A DNA stretch of 16,093 bases from Clostridiales bacterium UBA6363 (GCA_002438865.1 DJRJ01000105.1:1118-17210), one strand, 5' to 3'; shown: positions 8,234-16,093, counted from the first letter of the stretch. Made by a program: numbers and translations. The notes: a model not told the origin generated them from the letters alone.

Positions 8234-10066
8234 TTGCAGAGAGGTTTAAGAAATTTAGGACTGTGGGCGGCATTTCTGATAGGAATATATATCATATATT
8301 CAATTGTGGTCGGAAGTATGACGCACACGGATAAAATGGTATATTCAGACCTTGTCCGTGCGATAAAGCAGGAAAACGTGACCAATATGGTTATCAGCGG
8401 AAATACCGTAACGGCAACCGTAAAGGATGCAAAGGGCAAGGATACGGTGCAAAAGATTGAAATACCGTCTTTGGAGATACTGCAGAATGATGTCGGCACG
8501 ATGATAAACGACCAGATGGACGCAGGAACTCTTAAGCAGGAGGCGTATCAGTCGAAAATATCGTGGGTTGCGGTGAGCAACATCTTACTTATTGCGGTGT
8601 TTATATTTGTGTTTATTTTCGGCTTTGTGCGCAGAGGCGGCACGGCGACCGGCGGCGGCTTTACAAAGAGCAAGGCTGTTATGAGCAGTACGCATAAGGT
8701 AAAATTCAGCGATGTTGCCGGTGCTGTTGAGGAAAAGGCGGAGTTGCAGGAGATAGTTGAATTTCTTAAAAATCCGTCAAAATTCATTGCGTTGGGCGCA
8801 CGTATACCGAAGGGCGTTTTGCTTGTAGGCTCGCCCGGTACGGGTAAGACTTTGCTTGCAAAGGCTGTTGCGGGCGAAGCCGGAGTACCGTTTTTCTCAA
8901 TAAGCGGCTCGGATTTTGTAGAGCTGTATGTGGGCGTGGGCGCATCACGTGTGCGTGATTTGTTTGAACAGGCAAAGAAAAACAAGCCTTGTATAGTGTT
9001 TATAGATGAAATTGACGCAGTGGGAAGAAAAAGAGGCGCAGGTATGGGCGGCGGCCACGATGAGCGTGAGCAGACGCTGAACCAGCTGCTTGTTGAAATG
9101 GACGGTTTCGGTGAGAATGACGGCGTTATAATGATTGCCGCAACAAACCGACCCGATATTCTCGACCCGGCGCTGTTAAGACCGGGACGGTTTGACCGAC
9201 ACGTTGTTGTCGATTTGCCGGACGTAAAGGGCAGAGAGGCGGTGCTTAAGGTACATTCGGCAAAGAAACCGCTTGAGCCTGACGTTGACCTTGAAAAAAT
9301 TGCAAAAGAAACATCGGGATATTCGGGTGCCGATTTGGAAAACCTTATGAACGAGGCGGCAATTTATGCGGCACGCAGAAATCATAAGAAGATAACCAAC
9401 CGTGATATTGAGGACGCAAACCTTAAAGTAATGATGGGATCCGAGAAGAAGTCGAGAGTTCTTACCGATAAGGAAAAGAAGCTTACCGCATATCATGAGG
9501 CAGGTCACGCAGTGGTAGCGCGTATAGTCGATAATGCCTCGGAGGTTCATAAAATCTCTATTGTACCGAGAGGAAGAGCGGGCGGATTTACAATGTATGT
9601 TCCCGATGAGGACAAAATGTATGTGTCACGCAATGAAATGCTTAATCAGATAATGGTAATGCTCGGCGGACGTGTGGCGGAAAAGCTCACAATGGACGAT
9701 ATAAGCACGGGCGCATCGAACGATATAGAACGTGCGACATCGCTTGCACGCCAGATGGTTAAAAAGTACGGTATGAGCGACGTTATAGGTCCTGTTTCGT
9801 ATGACGAGGGCGGAGAGGTATTTATCGGACGTGATTTCGGACATTCAAAGAATTATTCCGAAAAGACCGCCGCAGATATTGACAGCGAAGTAAGAAATAT
9901 ACTTGAAAAACAGTTTGAAAAAACAGAGGAGCTGTTGAAAAAGCATATGCCGGTTTTGTCGGCGGTAGCAGAAGAACTGCTTGAAAAAGAAACAATAAGC
10001 GGCGAGGAATTTAATCGTTGCTTTGTTGATACAGAGGAAGGAGGAAATGAAGATGAGCGTAACTAA
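8234..10066 (+). CDS. ftsH: ATP-dependent zinc metalloprotease FtsH
   Basis: FtsH is the membrane-bound hexameric AAA+ protease that removes misassembled membrane proteins and selected soluble regulators. At 610 residues it is normal length. It has one membrane segment at about 8-28, an extracellular domain, a second membrane segment at about 112-132, then the AAA+ module: Walker A GSPGTGKT at 199-206, pore loop LYVGVGASR (Tyr where Phe is usual), Walker B with D258/E259 in [13 protein letters not shown], and the arginine-finger region LRPGRFDR. The protease domain has the zinc motif HEAGH at 421-425 and the third ligand D497 in SNDIERAT. The start is TTG, chosen by the strong AGGAGG 7 bases upstream; the hydrophobic segment begins right after it. 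The 3' end overlaps the DUF1858 gene by 14 bases. The short, acidic C-terminus is typical. Confidence 0.97.
   Translation: MQRGLRNLGLWAAFLIGIYIIYSIVVGSMTHTDKMVYSDLVRAIKQENVTNMVISGNTVTATVKDAKGKDTVQKIEIPSLEILQNDVGTMINDQMDAGTLKQEAYQSKISWVAVSNILLIAVFIFVFIFGFVRRGGTATGGGFTKSKAVMSSTHKVKFSDVAGAVEEKAELQEIVEFLKNPSKFIALGARIPKGVLLVGSPGTGKTLLAKAVAGEAGVPFFSISGSDFVELYVGVGASRVRDLFEQAKKNKPCIVFIDEIDAVGRKRGAGMGGGHDEREQTLNQLLVEMDGFGENDGVIMIAATNRPDILDPALLRPGRFDRHVVVDLPDVKGREAVLKVHSAKKPLEPDVDLEKIAKETSGYSGADLENLMNEAAIYAARRNHKKITNRDIEDANLKVMMGSEKKSRVLTDKEKKLTAYHEAGHAVVARIVDNASEVHKISIVPRGRAGGFTMYVPDEDKMYVSRNEMLNQIMVMLGGRVAEKLTMDDISTGASNDIERATSLARQMVKKYGMSDVIGPVSYDEGGEVFIGRDFGHSKNYSEKTAADIDSEVRNILEKQFEKTEELLKKHMPVLSAVAEELLEKETISGEEFNRCFVDTEEGGNEDERN
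10040..10045 (+). promoter_or_regulatory. Ribosome binding site of the DUF1858 gene, inside ftsH
   Basis: GGAGGA (10040-10045) lies within the last codons of ftsH. It is 7 bases before ATG 10053 but only one base before the in-frame ATG 10047, so 10053 is the better start. Confidence 0.65.
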
Positions 10067-10259
10067 GTCAACATTGATAGGTGAGGCACTCGAAATGAAT
10101 ATAGAGCTTGCACCTATATTTATGAGTATCGGTATGCATTGCCTCGGCTGCCCGGCTTCACAGGGCGAGACAATCGAGGAGGCGTGTATGGTTCATGGTG
10201 TAGACGCAGACGAGCTTGTTGAGAAAATCAATAAGTTTCTTGCTGAACACGCTGAATAA
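10053..10259 (+). CDS. DUF1858 small CxxC protein (hybrid-cluster-protein-associated disulfide domain)
   Basis: A 68-residue soluble protein with the family pattern of a short helical N-terminus, [10 protein letters not shown], then [12 protein letters not shown] and a C-terminal helix. The pair C30/C33 forms a CxxC, with a third conserved-looking C45. Proteins with this domain (PF08984) are known as stand-alone forms and as the N-terminal part of ScdA/Ric iron-sulfur repair proteins; they are thought to act in redox or nitrosative-stress roles, but no specific activity is proven. The gene overlaps the end of ftsH by 14 bases and must be on the same transcript. No hybrid cluster protein gene is nearby. 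A strong hairpin terminator follows 13 bases after the stop. Confidence 0.88.
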   Translation: MSVTKSTLIGEALEMNIELAPIFMSIGMHCLGCPASQGETIEEACMVHGVDADELVEKINKFLAEHAE

Positions 10260-10272
10260 TATCGAAAAATGA

Positions 10273-10314
10273 AGCCGTAAAAGCATTTTAAAAATGCTTT
10301 TACGGCTCTTTTTT
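10273..10314 (+). terminator. Terminator of ftsH-DUF1858, probably bidirectional
   Basis: The 17-base arm at 10273-10289 (beginning AGCCGTAAAAGC) is perfectly complementary to 10291-10307 around a single central base; in practice the AT-rich tip forms the loop. CTTTTTT follows on the plus strand. On the minus strand a T5 run occurs three bases after the stem, so it could also act as a backup stop for glnN. Confidence 0.9.
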
Positions 10315-10318
10315 ATGC

Positions 10319-10353
10319 AAAAACCAACCCCGACGGTATACCGTCGGGGTTGG
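10319..10353 (-). terminator. Terminator of glnN
   Basis: The arms CCAACCCCGACGG (10324-10336) and CCGTCGGGGTTGG (10341-10353) form a perfect 13-bp GC-rich stem with a TATA centre. On the minus strand it is directly followed by T5 (A-run at 10319-10323). It begins 8 bases after the glnN stop. The 30-base element is a perfect palindrome, so it would also fold in plus-strand RNA. Confidence 0.92.
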
Positions 10354-10361
10354 CTTATATT

Positions 10362-12458
10362 TTATACTCTGTATAATAAATCTGTGTATGTCGGGAACGG
10401 CCAGTATTCTTTTGCAACTATTGTTTCAAGCTTATCTGCCGCCGCTCTTAATTCAGCCATTGCCGGGAGTACGTTGTCACGGTAATAGTTACCTACAGCG
10501 AACGGATCGTCCGTATCGGGAACATTCTCCGAAACAGCCGCGAGAGCGTCTGTCTTTTCCATAAGCTCCTCAGTGAGGTCCGTAAGCAATTGTGCTTTTG
10601 CGGTTTCCTTAGGCGCTTTCAAGCCGAGAGCCGCTTTTGATGCAAGGTCGTCCGTAACGAATTTCGTGTACTTAAGCGATGCCGGAAGAATTTCCTGCTT
10701 TGCCATTTCAAGCATTGTAAGCATTTCGATGTGGAGAGTCTTGTCGTATTCTTCCATCATAATGTTACATCTTGTTGTTGTTTCAACTTCTGTAAATACA
10801 CCGTGCTTTGCGAACAAGTCAATTGATTTCTTGCTCTTGAAGTAGGGAAGTGCGTCGGGAGTTGTCTTTAAGTTCGGCAGACCTCTCTTTTCAGCCTCCG
10901 CAACCCATTCGTCGCTGTATCCGTTGCCGTTGAATATAATCTTGTCATGCTTTTTGAATACGTCAATAGCAATCTCAAGAGCCTTGTCGTGTACCTCTGT
11001 TTCTGTTGTACAGCCTTCGAGAAGGTCAGCAAACTGCGATAACGATTCTGCAACGATTGTGTTAATAACAATGTTGATACCGGCGATTGACTGTGACGAG
11101 CCGGGCATTCTGAACTCAAATCTGTTTCCGGTAAATGCGAACGGAGATGTTCTGTTACGGTCTGTCGAATCCTTGTGAATGATAGGCAGTGACTCAACGC
11201 CTGTTTCAAGAACTGCTCCGTGAGCGTCCTTTTTGATGTTTCCTGTCTTTAATTCTTCAATAACCTCCGAAAGCTGATCGCCGAGATACATTGATACGAT
11301 TGCCGGAGGTGCTTCGTTAGCACCGAGACGGTGATCATTTCCTGCGGTAGCTACCGAAAGACGGAGAAGCTCGCTGTAATCGTCAACAGCTTTTATAACA
11401 GCCGCAAGGAACAGGAGGAACTGTACATTCTCTTTCGGGTGCTTGCCCGGCTTTAAGAGGTTTTCACCGTCGGTTGTACCGATTGACCAGTTGTTGTGCT
11501 TACCCGAGCCGTTGATACCGTCATACGGCTTTTCGTGAAGCAGGCAGTACAAACCGTGACGGTCTGCCACTTTCTTTAATATTTCCATTGTAAGCTGGTT
11601 ATGGTCTGTTGCAACGTTTGCAATTGAGAAGATAGGAGCAACCTCGTGCTGTGCCGGAGCAACTTCGTTATGTTTTGTCTTTGACAAAACGCCCAGTCTC
11701 CAGAGCTTTTCGTCAACTTCCTTCATAAACGCCGAAACTCTTTCCTTTATCTGACCGAAATAATGGTCGTCCATTTCCTGGCCCTTTGCCGGCATTGCGC
11801 CGAAAAGCGTTCTGCCCGTAAGCATAAGGTCTTTTCTCTGACCTCTTAACTTCTTATCAACAAGGAAATATTCCTGTTCGGGACCTACGTATGATACAAC
11901 TCTTGCAGGCTCTTTGCCGAAAAATTTAAGTACACGCTTTGCCTCTTTGTTTATTGCCTCAACAGAGCGCAGGAGCGGAGTCTTTTTGTCAAGCACTTCG
12001 CCAGTATATGATACGAAAGAGGTAGGAATACACAGCGAATCATCTTTAATGAATGCAAACGAAGTCGGATCCCATGCCGTATAGCCTCTTGCCTCGAATG
12101 TAGCTCTCAAACCGCCGGAGGGGAATGATGAAGCGTCAGGCTCGCCCATAATAAGCTCCTTGCCCGAAAATTCCATAATTACCTTGCCGTCGTCTGTCGG
12201 CTGAATGAATGCGTCATGCTTCTCTGCAGTAAAACCTGTCATAGGCTGGAACCAGTGAGTATAATGAGTACAGCCGTTCTCAATTGCCCAGTCCTTCATA
12301 GCGTTTGCAACCACTTCCGCAACACCGGCTTCAAGCTTTGTACCTGCATTGATTGTTTTAAGCAGTGACTCATAAGTTTCCTTGGGCAGACGTGCCTTCA
12401 TTGTGTCAAGGTTAAATACCTTGCTTCCAAAGATTTCCGCAACATTTCCGTTTTTCAT
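10362..12458 (-). CDS. glnN: Glutamine synthetase type III
   Basis: GlnN makes glutamine from glutamate, ammonia and ATP. The 698-residue length is that of type III enzymes (types I and II are about 350-470). Visible signatures are a type III N-terminal region; [11 protein letters not shown] near residues 190-200 and [13 protein letters not shown], which carry metal- and glutamate-binding residues; [10 protein letters not shown] near 312-322; [21 protein letters not shown]; and [19 protein letters not shown] near 430-450. The start ATG (12456-12458) has GGAGGT at 12465-12470, 6 bases upstream. It has its own consensus promoter (12560-12588) with a hairpin terminator in between, suggesting leader-controlled expression. 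It follows the gatAB-AspRS genes on the same strand after a 182-base gap. In some clostridia the type III gene is linked to an ANTAR-domain antiterminator; none is visible here. Confidence 0.97.
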   Translation of the reverse strand: MKNGNVAEIFGSKVFNLDTMKARLPKETYESLLKTINAGTKLEAGVAEVVANAMKDWAIENGCTHYTHWFQPMTGFTAEKHDAFIQPTDDGKVIMEFSGKELIMGEPDASSFPSGGLRATFEARGYTAWDPTSFAFIKDDSLCIPTSFVSYTGEVLDKKTPLLRSVEAINKEAKRVLKFFGKEPARVVSYVGPEQEYFLVDKKLRGQRKDLMLTGRTLFGAMPAKGQEMDDHYFGQIKERVSAFMKEVDEKLWRLGVLSKTKHNEVAPAQHEVAPIFSIANVATDHNQLTMEILKKVADRHGLYCLLHEKPYDGINGSGKHNNWSIGTTDGENLLKPGKHPKENVQFLLFLAAVIKAVDDYSELLRLSVATAGNDHRLGANEAPPAIVSMYLGDQLSEVIEELKTGNIKKDAHGAVLETGVESLPIIHKDSTDRNRTSPFAFTGNRFEFRMPGSSQSIAGINIVINTIVAESLSQFADLLEGCTTETEVHDKALEIAIDVFKKHDKIIFNGNGYSDEWVAEAEKRGLPNLKTTPDALPYFKSKKSIDLFAKHGVFTEVETTTRCNIMMEEYDKTLHIEMLTMLEMAKQEILPASLKYTKFVTDDLASKAALGLKAPKETAKAQLLTDLTEELMEKTDALAAVSENVPDTDDPFAVGNYYRDNVLPAMAELRAAADKLETIVAKEYWPFPTYTDLLYRV

Positions 12459-12489
12459 AAAAATACCTCCTTAAGTATCTTGTGTTACT

Positions 12490-12530
12490 AAAAAAGGGCA
12501 TTTTATATCTCCTCAATATAAAACACCCTT
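12490..12530 (-). terminator. Hairpin terminator in the glnN leader (attenuator candidate)
   Basis: On the minus strand AAGGGTGTTTTATAT (12530-12516) pairs with ATATAAAATGCCCTT (12508-12494) as a 15-bp stem with two G-U pairs and the loop TGAGGAG. A run of six T (12495-12490) overlaps the foot of the stem and continues past it. It lies downstream of the glnN promoter and upstream of glnN, so it can stop both read-through from the AspRS gene and transcripts begun at the glnN promoter. Structure is seen; regulation by attenuation is inferred. Confidence 0.75.
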
Positions 12531-12543
12531 GTCTTATCAGCAA
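12515..12543 (-). promoter_or_regulatory. Weaker second promoter candidate for glnN
   Basis: On the minus strand TTGCTG (12543-12538) and TATATT (12520-12515) are 17 bases apart. A start near 12508 would fall inside the terminator hairpin, so the transcript would lack the 5' arm and escape the terminator. The -35 match is poor, so this is only a candidate. Confidence 0.25.
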
Positions 12544-12559
12544 CTTAACTATATTAATA

Positions 12560-12588
12560 ATTATAAACTTTCATCTCTCGTTTGTCAA
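12560..12588 (-). promoter_or_regulatory. Consensus SigA promoter of glnN
   Basis: On the minus strand TTGACA (12588-12583) and TATAAT (12565-12560) are both perfect consensus hexamers, 17 bases apart. The start should be near 12553, giving a leader of about 95 bases that contains the hairpin terminator at 12530-12490. No GlnR/TnrA-type box (TGTNA-N7-TNACA) is seen. Confidence 0.85.
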
Positions 12589-12590
12589 TA

Positions 12591-12601
12591 TGCAATTTGC
12601 A
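12591..12601. repeat. Small dyad upstream of the glnN -35 box
   Basis: TGCAA-T-TTGCA is an 11-base inverted repeat ending 2 bases upstream of the glnN -35 hexamer. It could be a regulator site, but it is short and lies in AT-rich DNA, so chance is a fair explanation. Confidence 0.25.
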
Positions 12602-12640
12602 AGATTTGGAGAGACATAATAATATTATATTTATACATAT

Positions 12641-13951
12641 TTATGGGTCGAGATGATGAAGGTCTCTCGGGAACAGACTTGCCTGGCGTATGTTCTCAAG
12701 TCCCAAAAGCTTCATAACAAGACGTTCAAGTCCGATACCCAGTCCGCCGTGCGGCGGCATACCGTATTTATGAATGTCGAGATATGCTCCCAACTCCTCA
12801 GGTTCTATGTTGTAGCGCTTAAGCTTTTCAAGCTGTTCCTTGTAGCCGTGAATACGCTGACCTCCTGTTGTAATCTCAAGACCTCTGAAAAGCAAATCAA
12901 AGCTTTCCGCAAGCTTGGGGTCCTCCGACGAATCCATTGCGTAGAACGGACGTTTCGAGCCGGGGAATTTGGTGATAAATATAAAATCACTGTCAAACTC
13001 ACGCTTTGCGTATTCGCACAGCTTAACCTCGTCTGTCGGGTCGAGGTCGAACTGGTTGTGTTCCTTGCCGAGAATATCGAGTGCCTCAAAGAATGTTACC
13101 GAGGGAATATTCTTTATAACGGGAATTTCCGCATTCAAAAGCACTATTTCGTCCGCATAATGCTCTTTTACGTATTCCATAACATATTTGAGCATTGCCG
13201 TTTCCATCTGCATAACGTCGCCCATATCCTTGATAAATCCCATTTCAAAATCAAGTCCGATGTATTCGTTCAGGTGGCGTGTGGAGTTATGCTTTTCGGC
13301 ACGGTACACCGGCGCAATCTCGAATACTCTGTCAAAGAATGCAACACAAGTCTGCTTGTAAAACTGCGGACTTTGTGCAAGAGTTGCGTCTTGTCCGAAA
13401 TATTTCAGCTTAAAAATGTTTGCACCGCCCTCGGCACCCATTTTTGCGATTTTCGGAGTGTGTATTTCGGTGAAGTTCTGTGAAAGCATAAACTCACGAA
13501 ATCCGCTCACAACGCCCTCCGTTACTTTGAATACCGCACGTGTGTCGGGGTGGCGGAGCGCAACGCTCCTGTATTCCAAATTTGTTTCGAGCGAACAGCC
13601 TAAATGTCTGTCCGATACGTGCAGGGGATATTCTGCCGCAGGCTTTGAAAGCACTTCAAAATCTGTTAATACTATCTCATATCCGTGCGCCGCACGTTTT
13701 TCTTCTTTAACCGCTCCGGTTACCGTTACATATGCGCCCTCGCATAAATCGTCAAGCTTTCCTTTGCAGGTATCAGCCGAATAAGTTGACTGCAAAAGGT
13801 ATCTGCCGGTACGCAGTATTACAAATGAAAATCCGCCCATATCACGAATTTTATGAACACAGGCACTGAAAGTTATTTCACTTCCGCAGGCGCTTTCAAG
13901 CTTTTCGAGAGTAAGCTCCGAAATAAGTTCTTTTCCGCTTATTTGCTGCAT
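12641..13951 (-). CDS. aspS: Archaeal-type aspartyl-tRNA synthetase, probably non-discriminating (Asp-tRNA(Asn/Asp) ligase)
   Basis: A class II synthetase that attaches aspartate to tRNA. Its 436 residues and lack of the bacterial GAD insertion place it with archaeal/eukaryotic-type AspRS (AspS2), not the ~590-residue bacterial AspRS. The N-terminal OB-fold anticodon domain covers about 20-105. The catalytic domain has motif 2 around FEIAPVYRAEKHNSTRH, the segment EITTGGQRIHGY and motif 3 GGLGIGLERL near the C-terminus. H33, in ACVHKIRDMGG, sits where tRNA-Asp-specific enzymes have Trp and non-discriminating ones have His; the second known position is A88. With gatB and gatA directly upstream, it probably makes Asp-tRNA(Asn) for amidation. 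An AsnRS is less likely because AsnRS-type GGSQRE is absent. The ATG (13949-13951) follows AAAGGA (13963-13968) by 11 bases; the gatB stop is 17 bases away. Confidence 0.9.
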   Translation of the reverse strand: MQQISGKELISELTLEKLESACGSEITFSACVHKIRDMGGFSFVILRTGRYLLQSTYSADTCKGKLDDLCEGAYVTVTGAVKEEKRAAHGYEIVLTDFEVLSKPAAEYPLHVSDRHLGCSLETNLEYRSVALRHPDTRAVFKVTEGVVSGFREFMLSQNFTEIHTPKIAKMGAEGGANIFKLKYFGQDATLAQSPQFYKQTCVAFFDRVFEIAPVYRAEKHNSTRHLNEYIGLDFEMGFIKDMGDVMQMETAMLKYVMEYVKEHYADEIVLLNAEIPVIKNIPSVTFFEALDILGKEHNQFDLDPTDEVKLCEYAKREFDSDFIFITKFPGSKRPFYAMDSSEDPKLAESFDLLFRGLEITTGGQRIHGYKEQLEKLKRYNIEPEELGAYLDIHKYGMPPHGGLGIGLERLVMKLLGLENIRQASLFPRDLHHLDP

Positions 13952-13968
13952 ATTGTAATCATTCCTTT

Positions 13969-15387
13969 CTATTTGAGTTTTTTCGTAAGCAAGTCTTTGA
14001 CAGCTTTCGGGTTAGCACTTTTTCCGACCTGGCGCAGAGTCTGTCCCATAAAGAAGCTGAACAGCTTTTCGTTGCCGGCTCTGTATTTTTCAAGACTGTC
14101 TTGGTTTTCGTTTATTATTTTATCAATTATTTCTTCAAGTCCGTCAATGCTGTCGCTCATAATGAAGCCGTGTGCCTCCGCAATCTTTTGCGGATCGCCG
14201 CCGTCGTTGAACATTATTGCGGTTATTTCCTTTGCACTGCCTGCACTGATTTTACCGTCCGACTGCATACTTACGATTTGGGCAATTCCCGCAGGAGTTA
14301 TACCCGACTCCGTAATGGATTTTCCGCTTTCGTTAAGGCTGTGGCTTACCTCGCCTAAAAGTATGTTTGCGATCTGCTTGTAGGACGGATTGATTTTTAC
14401 CGACTCGTCATAGAAGTCTGAAAACGCTTTATCTGCTATTATAAGAAGTGCGTCGTCCTCGGGCAGACCGTACTCTTTGGTGTAACGCTCAAAACGCTTG
14501 TGCGGCATTTCGGGCATTGACTCTTTTATTTTTGAAAGCTCCTCGTCCGTAAACAAAACGGGCGGAATGTCGGGTTCGGGGAAGTAGCGGTAATCGTGCG
14601 CTTCCTCTTTTGAACGCATTGCTTTTGTATCATCATGGTTTTCGTTGTAACGGCGTGTTTCCTGAACAACTTCGCCGCCTTTATCGAGAATTTCGCTTTG
14701 ACGGCTTATCTCGTATTCAATGGCTCTGCCTATTGATTTTATCGAGTTGATGTTCTTAAGTTCCGCTCTTGTTCCGAACTTGTCCGAACCGAACGGCATA
14801 AGCGATATGTTTACGTCAACTCTCAAAGAGCCTTGCTCCATTCTTGCGTCGCATACGCCTGCATATTTAAGACGGAGCGCTATTTTTTTGACAAAATCCT
14901 GCACCTGTTCGATTGTTCTGAAATCAGGCTCGGTTACTATTTCGATAAGCGGTACGCCGCAGCGGTTGTAGTCCGCCATTGAGATGCCCTCGTAATCATC
15001 ATGCACGAGCTTTCCGGCGTCCTCCTCTATGTGTATGCGGTTTATGCGTATGTCAGTGCCGTCGCATACGGTTATATGACCGTCGGTGCATATCGGCTCA
15101 AAGAACTGCGTTATCTGATATGCTTTCGGAAGGTCGGGGTAAAAGTAATTCTTTCGGTCAAACGAGCTGTATTTGTGAACGGTACAATCGGTTGCAAAGC
15201 CTGCCTTTGCGGCAAGCATAACCGCTCCTTGATTGAGTATGGGGAGCGTTCCGGGCATACCGGAACACCTGGGGCAGGCTCTTGTGTTTTCGCCGCCTCC
15301 AAAAGAGTTTGCGCATGAGCAAAAGACTTTGGAATTTGTCAGAAGCTCACAATGTATTTCAAGACCGATTACAGGCTGATACCTCAT
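13969..15387 (-). CDS. gatB: Asp-tRNA(Asn)/Glu-tRNA(Gln) amidotransferase subunit B
   Basis: GatB holds the kinase/transamidase active site of GatCAB, which turns mischarged Asp-tRNA(Asn) or Glu-tRNA(Gln) into Asn- or Gln-tRNA using ammonia from GatA. At 472 residues it is full length. The N-terminus YQPVIGLEIHCELLT is typical, and a zinc-type cysteine set is present: C23, C25, C38 and C41 (CSC, then CPRC). The cradle domain contains NRCGVPLIEIVTEPDF and DYRYFPEPDIPP; the C-terminal ~150 residues are the helical and YqeY-like tRNA-binding domain. The start ATG (15385-15387) has AGGAGG at 15395-15400, 7 bases upstream, inside the end of gatA, and overlaps the gatA stop as ATGA. Co-transcribed with gatA and the AspRS gene. 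Confidence 0.97.
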   Translation of the reverse strand: MRYQPVIGLEIHCELLTNSKVFCSCANSFGGGENTRACPRCSGMPGTLPILNQGAVMLAAKAGFATDCTVHKYSSFDRKNYFYPDLPKAYQITQFFEPICTDGHITVCDGTDIRINRIHIEEDAGKLVHDDYEGISMADYNRCGVPLIEIVTEPDFRTIEQVQDFVKKIALRLKYAGVCDARMEQGSLRVDVNISLMPFGSDKFGTRAELKNINSIKSIGRAIEYEISRQSEILDKGGEVVQETRRYNENHDDTKAMRSKEEAHDYRYFPEPDIPPVLFTDEELSKIKESMPEMPHKRFERYTKEYGLPEDDALLIIADKAFSDFYDESVKINPSYKQIANILLGEVSHSLNESGKSITESGITPAGIAQIVSMQSDGKISAGSAKEITAIMFNDGGDPQKIAEAHGFIMSDSIDGLEEIIDKIINENQDSLEKYRAGNEKLFSFFMGQTLRQVGKSANPKAVKDLLTKKLK

Positions 15388-16093
15388 ATTACCGCCTCCT
15401 TATAATCAAAATCGCTTTCAAATCTGTCGCATAATGCTATAATTGTTTTTTCGTCAAAGGCTTTTCCTGTAAGACTCATACCAATGGGCATACCGTCCTT
15501 TGAATATCCGCAGGTGGTGGATATTGCGGGTAATCCCGCAATGTTTACCGTTACGGTGCAAATGTCCGCAAGATACATTTTAACGGGATCGGACTCCTGA
15601 AAACCTATTTTGTAAGCCGCCGTAGGAGCGGTCGGAGTAAGCACAACGTCGCATTTATCGAATATGTCGCGGTATTCCTTGCGGATTTGGCTTCGTATCT
15701 TGCGTGCCTTGTTGTAATATGCGTCATAGTATCCCGAGCAGAGCGCATAGTTGCCGAGCATAATTCTGCGCTTTACCTCATCGCCGAATCCCTCACGGCG
15801 TGAGTTCGAAATCAACTGCATATAATCGTCGCCGTCCGAACGCAGACCGTACTTTATGCCGTCAAATCTCGAAAGGTTTGACGCCGCCTCTGCGGACGAA
15901 ATAAGATAATACGCCGAAACGGCATATTTGAGCGAGGGGAGGGAACATTCGACAATTTCACAGCCGAGCGATTTGTAATAATCAACCGCCGCAAGAACAG
16001 CGCTTTTTACTTCATCACTCACACCGTCTAAAAATTCCTTCGGAACGCCTATCTTCATACCCGAAACGTCCGTTCCGATAAGCGAAAGGCAGT
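15384..16093 (-). CDS. gatA: Asp-tRNA(Asn)/Glu-tRNA(Gln) amidotransferase subunit A, cut by right edge
   Basis: GatA is the amidase that releases ammonia from glutamine or asparagine and channels it to GatB. Only the C-terminal ~235 residues are present (the family is about 485); the frame is open to the last base of the window, with SLIGTDVSG leading into MKIGVPKEF, so the ATG at 16058 is internal and not the start. The Ser-cis-Ser-Lys amidase centre lies in the missing part. The visible part has the typical region GNYALCSGYYDAYYNKARKIR, CDVVLTPTAPT, and the C-terminal NIAGLPAIS and GMPIGM segments. The stop overlaps the gatB start by 4 bases (ATGA). gatC is expected further upstream on this strand, outside the window. 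Confidence 0.96.
   Translation of the reverse strand, partial: CLSLIGTDVSGMKIGVPKEFLDGVSDEVKSAVLAAVDYYKSLGCEIVECSLPSLKYAVSAYYLISSAEAASNLSRFDGIKYGLRSDGDDYMQLISNSRREGFGDEVKRRIMLGNYALCSGYYDAYYNKARKIRSQIRKEYRDIFDKCDVVLTPTAPTAAYKIGFQESDPVKMYLADICTVTVNIAGLPAISTTCGYSKDGMPIGMSLTGKAFDEKTIIALCDRFESDFDYKEAVI

Noticed and set aside
8229..8249. ATG close to the ftsH ribosome site
   Set aside because: It is out of the ftsH frame, closes after six codons and is only 2 bases from the AGGAGG; the TTG at 8234 is better placed and opens directly into the membrane segment.
12459..12560. ANTAR two-hairpin target or glutamine riboswitch in the glnN leader
   Set aside because: Only about 23 bases lie before the terminator, I could not fold a first hexaloop hairpin there, and no conserved glutamine-riboswitch core was seen.
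12653..13483. 276-residue plus-strand open frame
   Set aside because: It runs entirely opposite the AspRS gene, has a Cys/Phe/Arg-rich composition typical of an antisense shadow, and has no recognisable domain.
1..16093. CRISPR array, insertion sequence, prophage, toxin-antitoxin or defence genes
   Set aside because: No regular repeat array, transposase, integrase or defence motif was found; all long frames are housekeeping genes or their shadows, with uniform codon use.

Overview
The window looks like core chromosome of a low-to-moderate GC Firmicute of class Clostridia. The grounds are the gene set and order (MazG-like gene, gdpP, rplI, dnaB, tilS, ftsH), a type III glutamine synthetase, a GatCAB route with an archaeal-type aspartyl-tRNA synthetase, strong AGGAGG-type ribosome sites, SigA-like promoters and short hairpin terminators. 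I cannot name the species. Apart from two genes cut by the window edges, every gene looks intact, and I see no mobile element, phage, CRISPR array, tRNA or rRNA.

Layout, left to right. (1) 1-2526, plus strand: the end of a leucine operon, leuC (5' end cut off), leuD and leuB, closed by a hairpin terminator at 2535-2565. (2) 2573-8166, plus strand: a clear promoter, then a 100-residue MazG-like gene, gdpP (c-di-AMP phosphodiesterase), rplI (L9), dnaB (replicative helicase) and tilS (tRNA-Ile lysidine synthetase), packed with gaps of 30 bases or less or small overlaps. (3) 8171-10259, plus strand: a second promoter with the same extended -10 element, overlapped by an inverted repeat, then ftsH (TTG start) and an overlapping 68-residue DUF1858 CxxC protein. 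(4) 10273-10353: two back-to-back hairpin terminators at the point where the strands converge. (5) 10362-16093, minus strand, transcribed right to left: gatA (cut by the right edge), gatB, an archaeal-type AspRS, then glnN with its own consensus promoter and a hairpin terminator between that promoter and the gene.

How the genes fit together. The plus-strand block joins branched-chain amino-acid synthesis to housekeeping genes for replication, translation, c-di-AMP turnover and membrane proteolysis. The minus-strand block is a tRNA-dependent amidation set. An AspRS that probably also charges tRNA-Asn makes Asp-tRNA(Asn), GatCAB amidates it with glutamine as the amide donor, and the adjacent GlnN makes glutamine. 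The most interesting points are regulatory: the terminator inside the glnN leader, the inverted repeat over the ftsH promoter, and the absence of hpt between tilS and ftsH. I found no convincing undescribed system.
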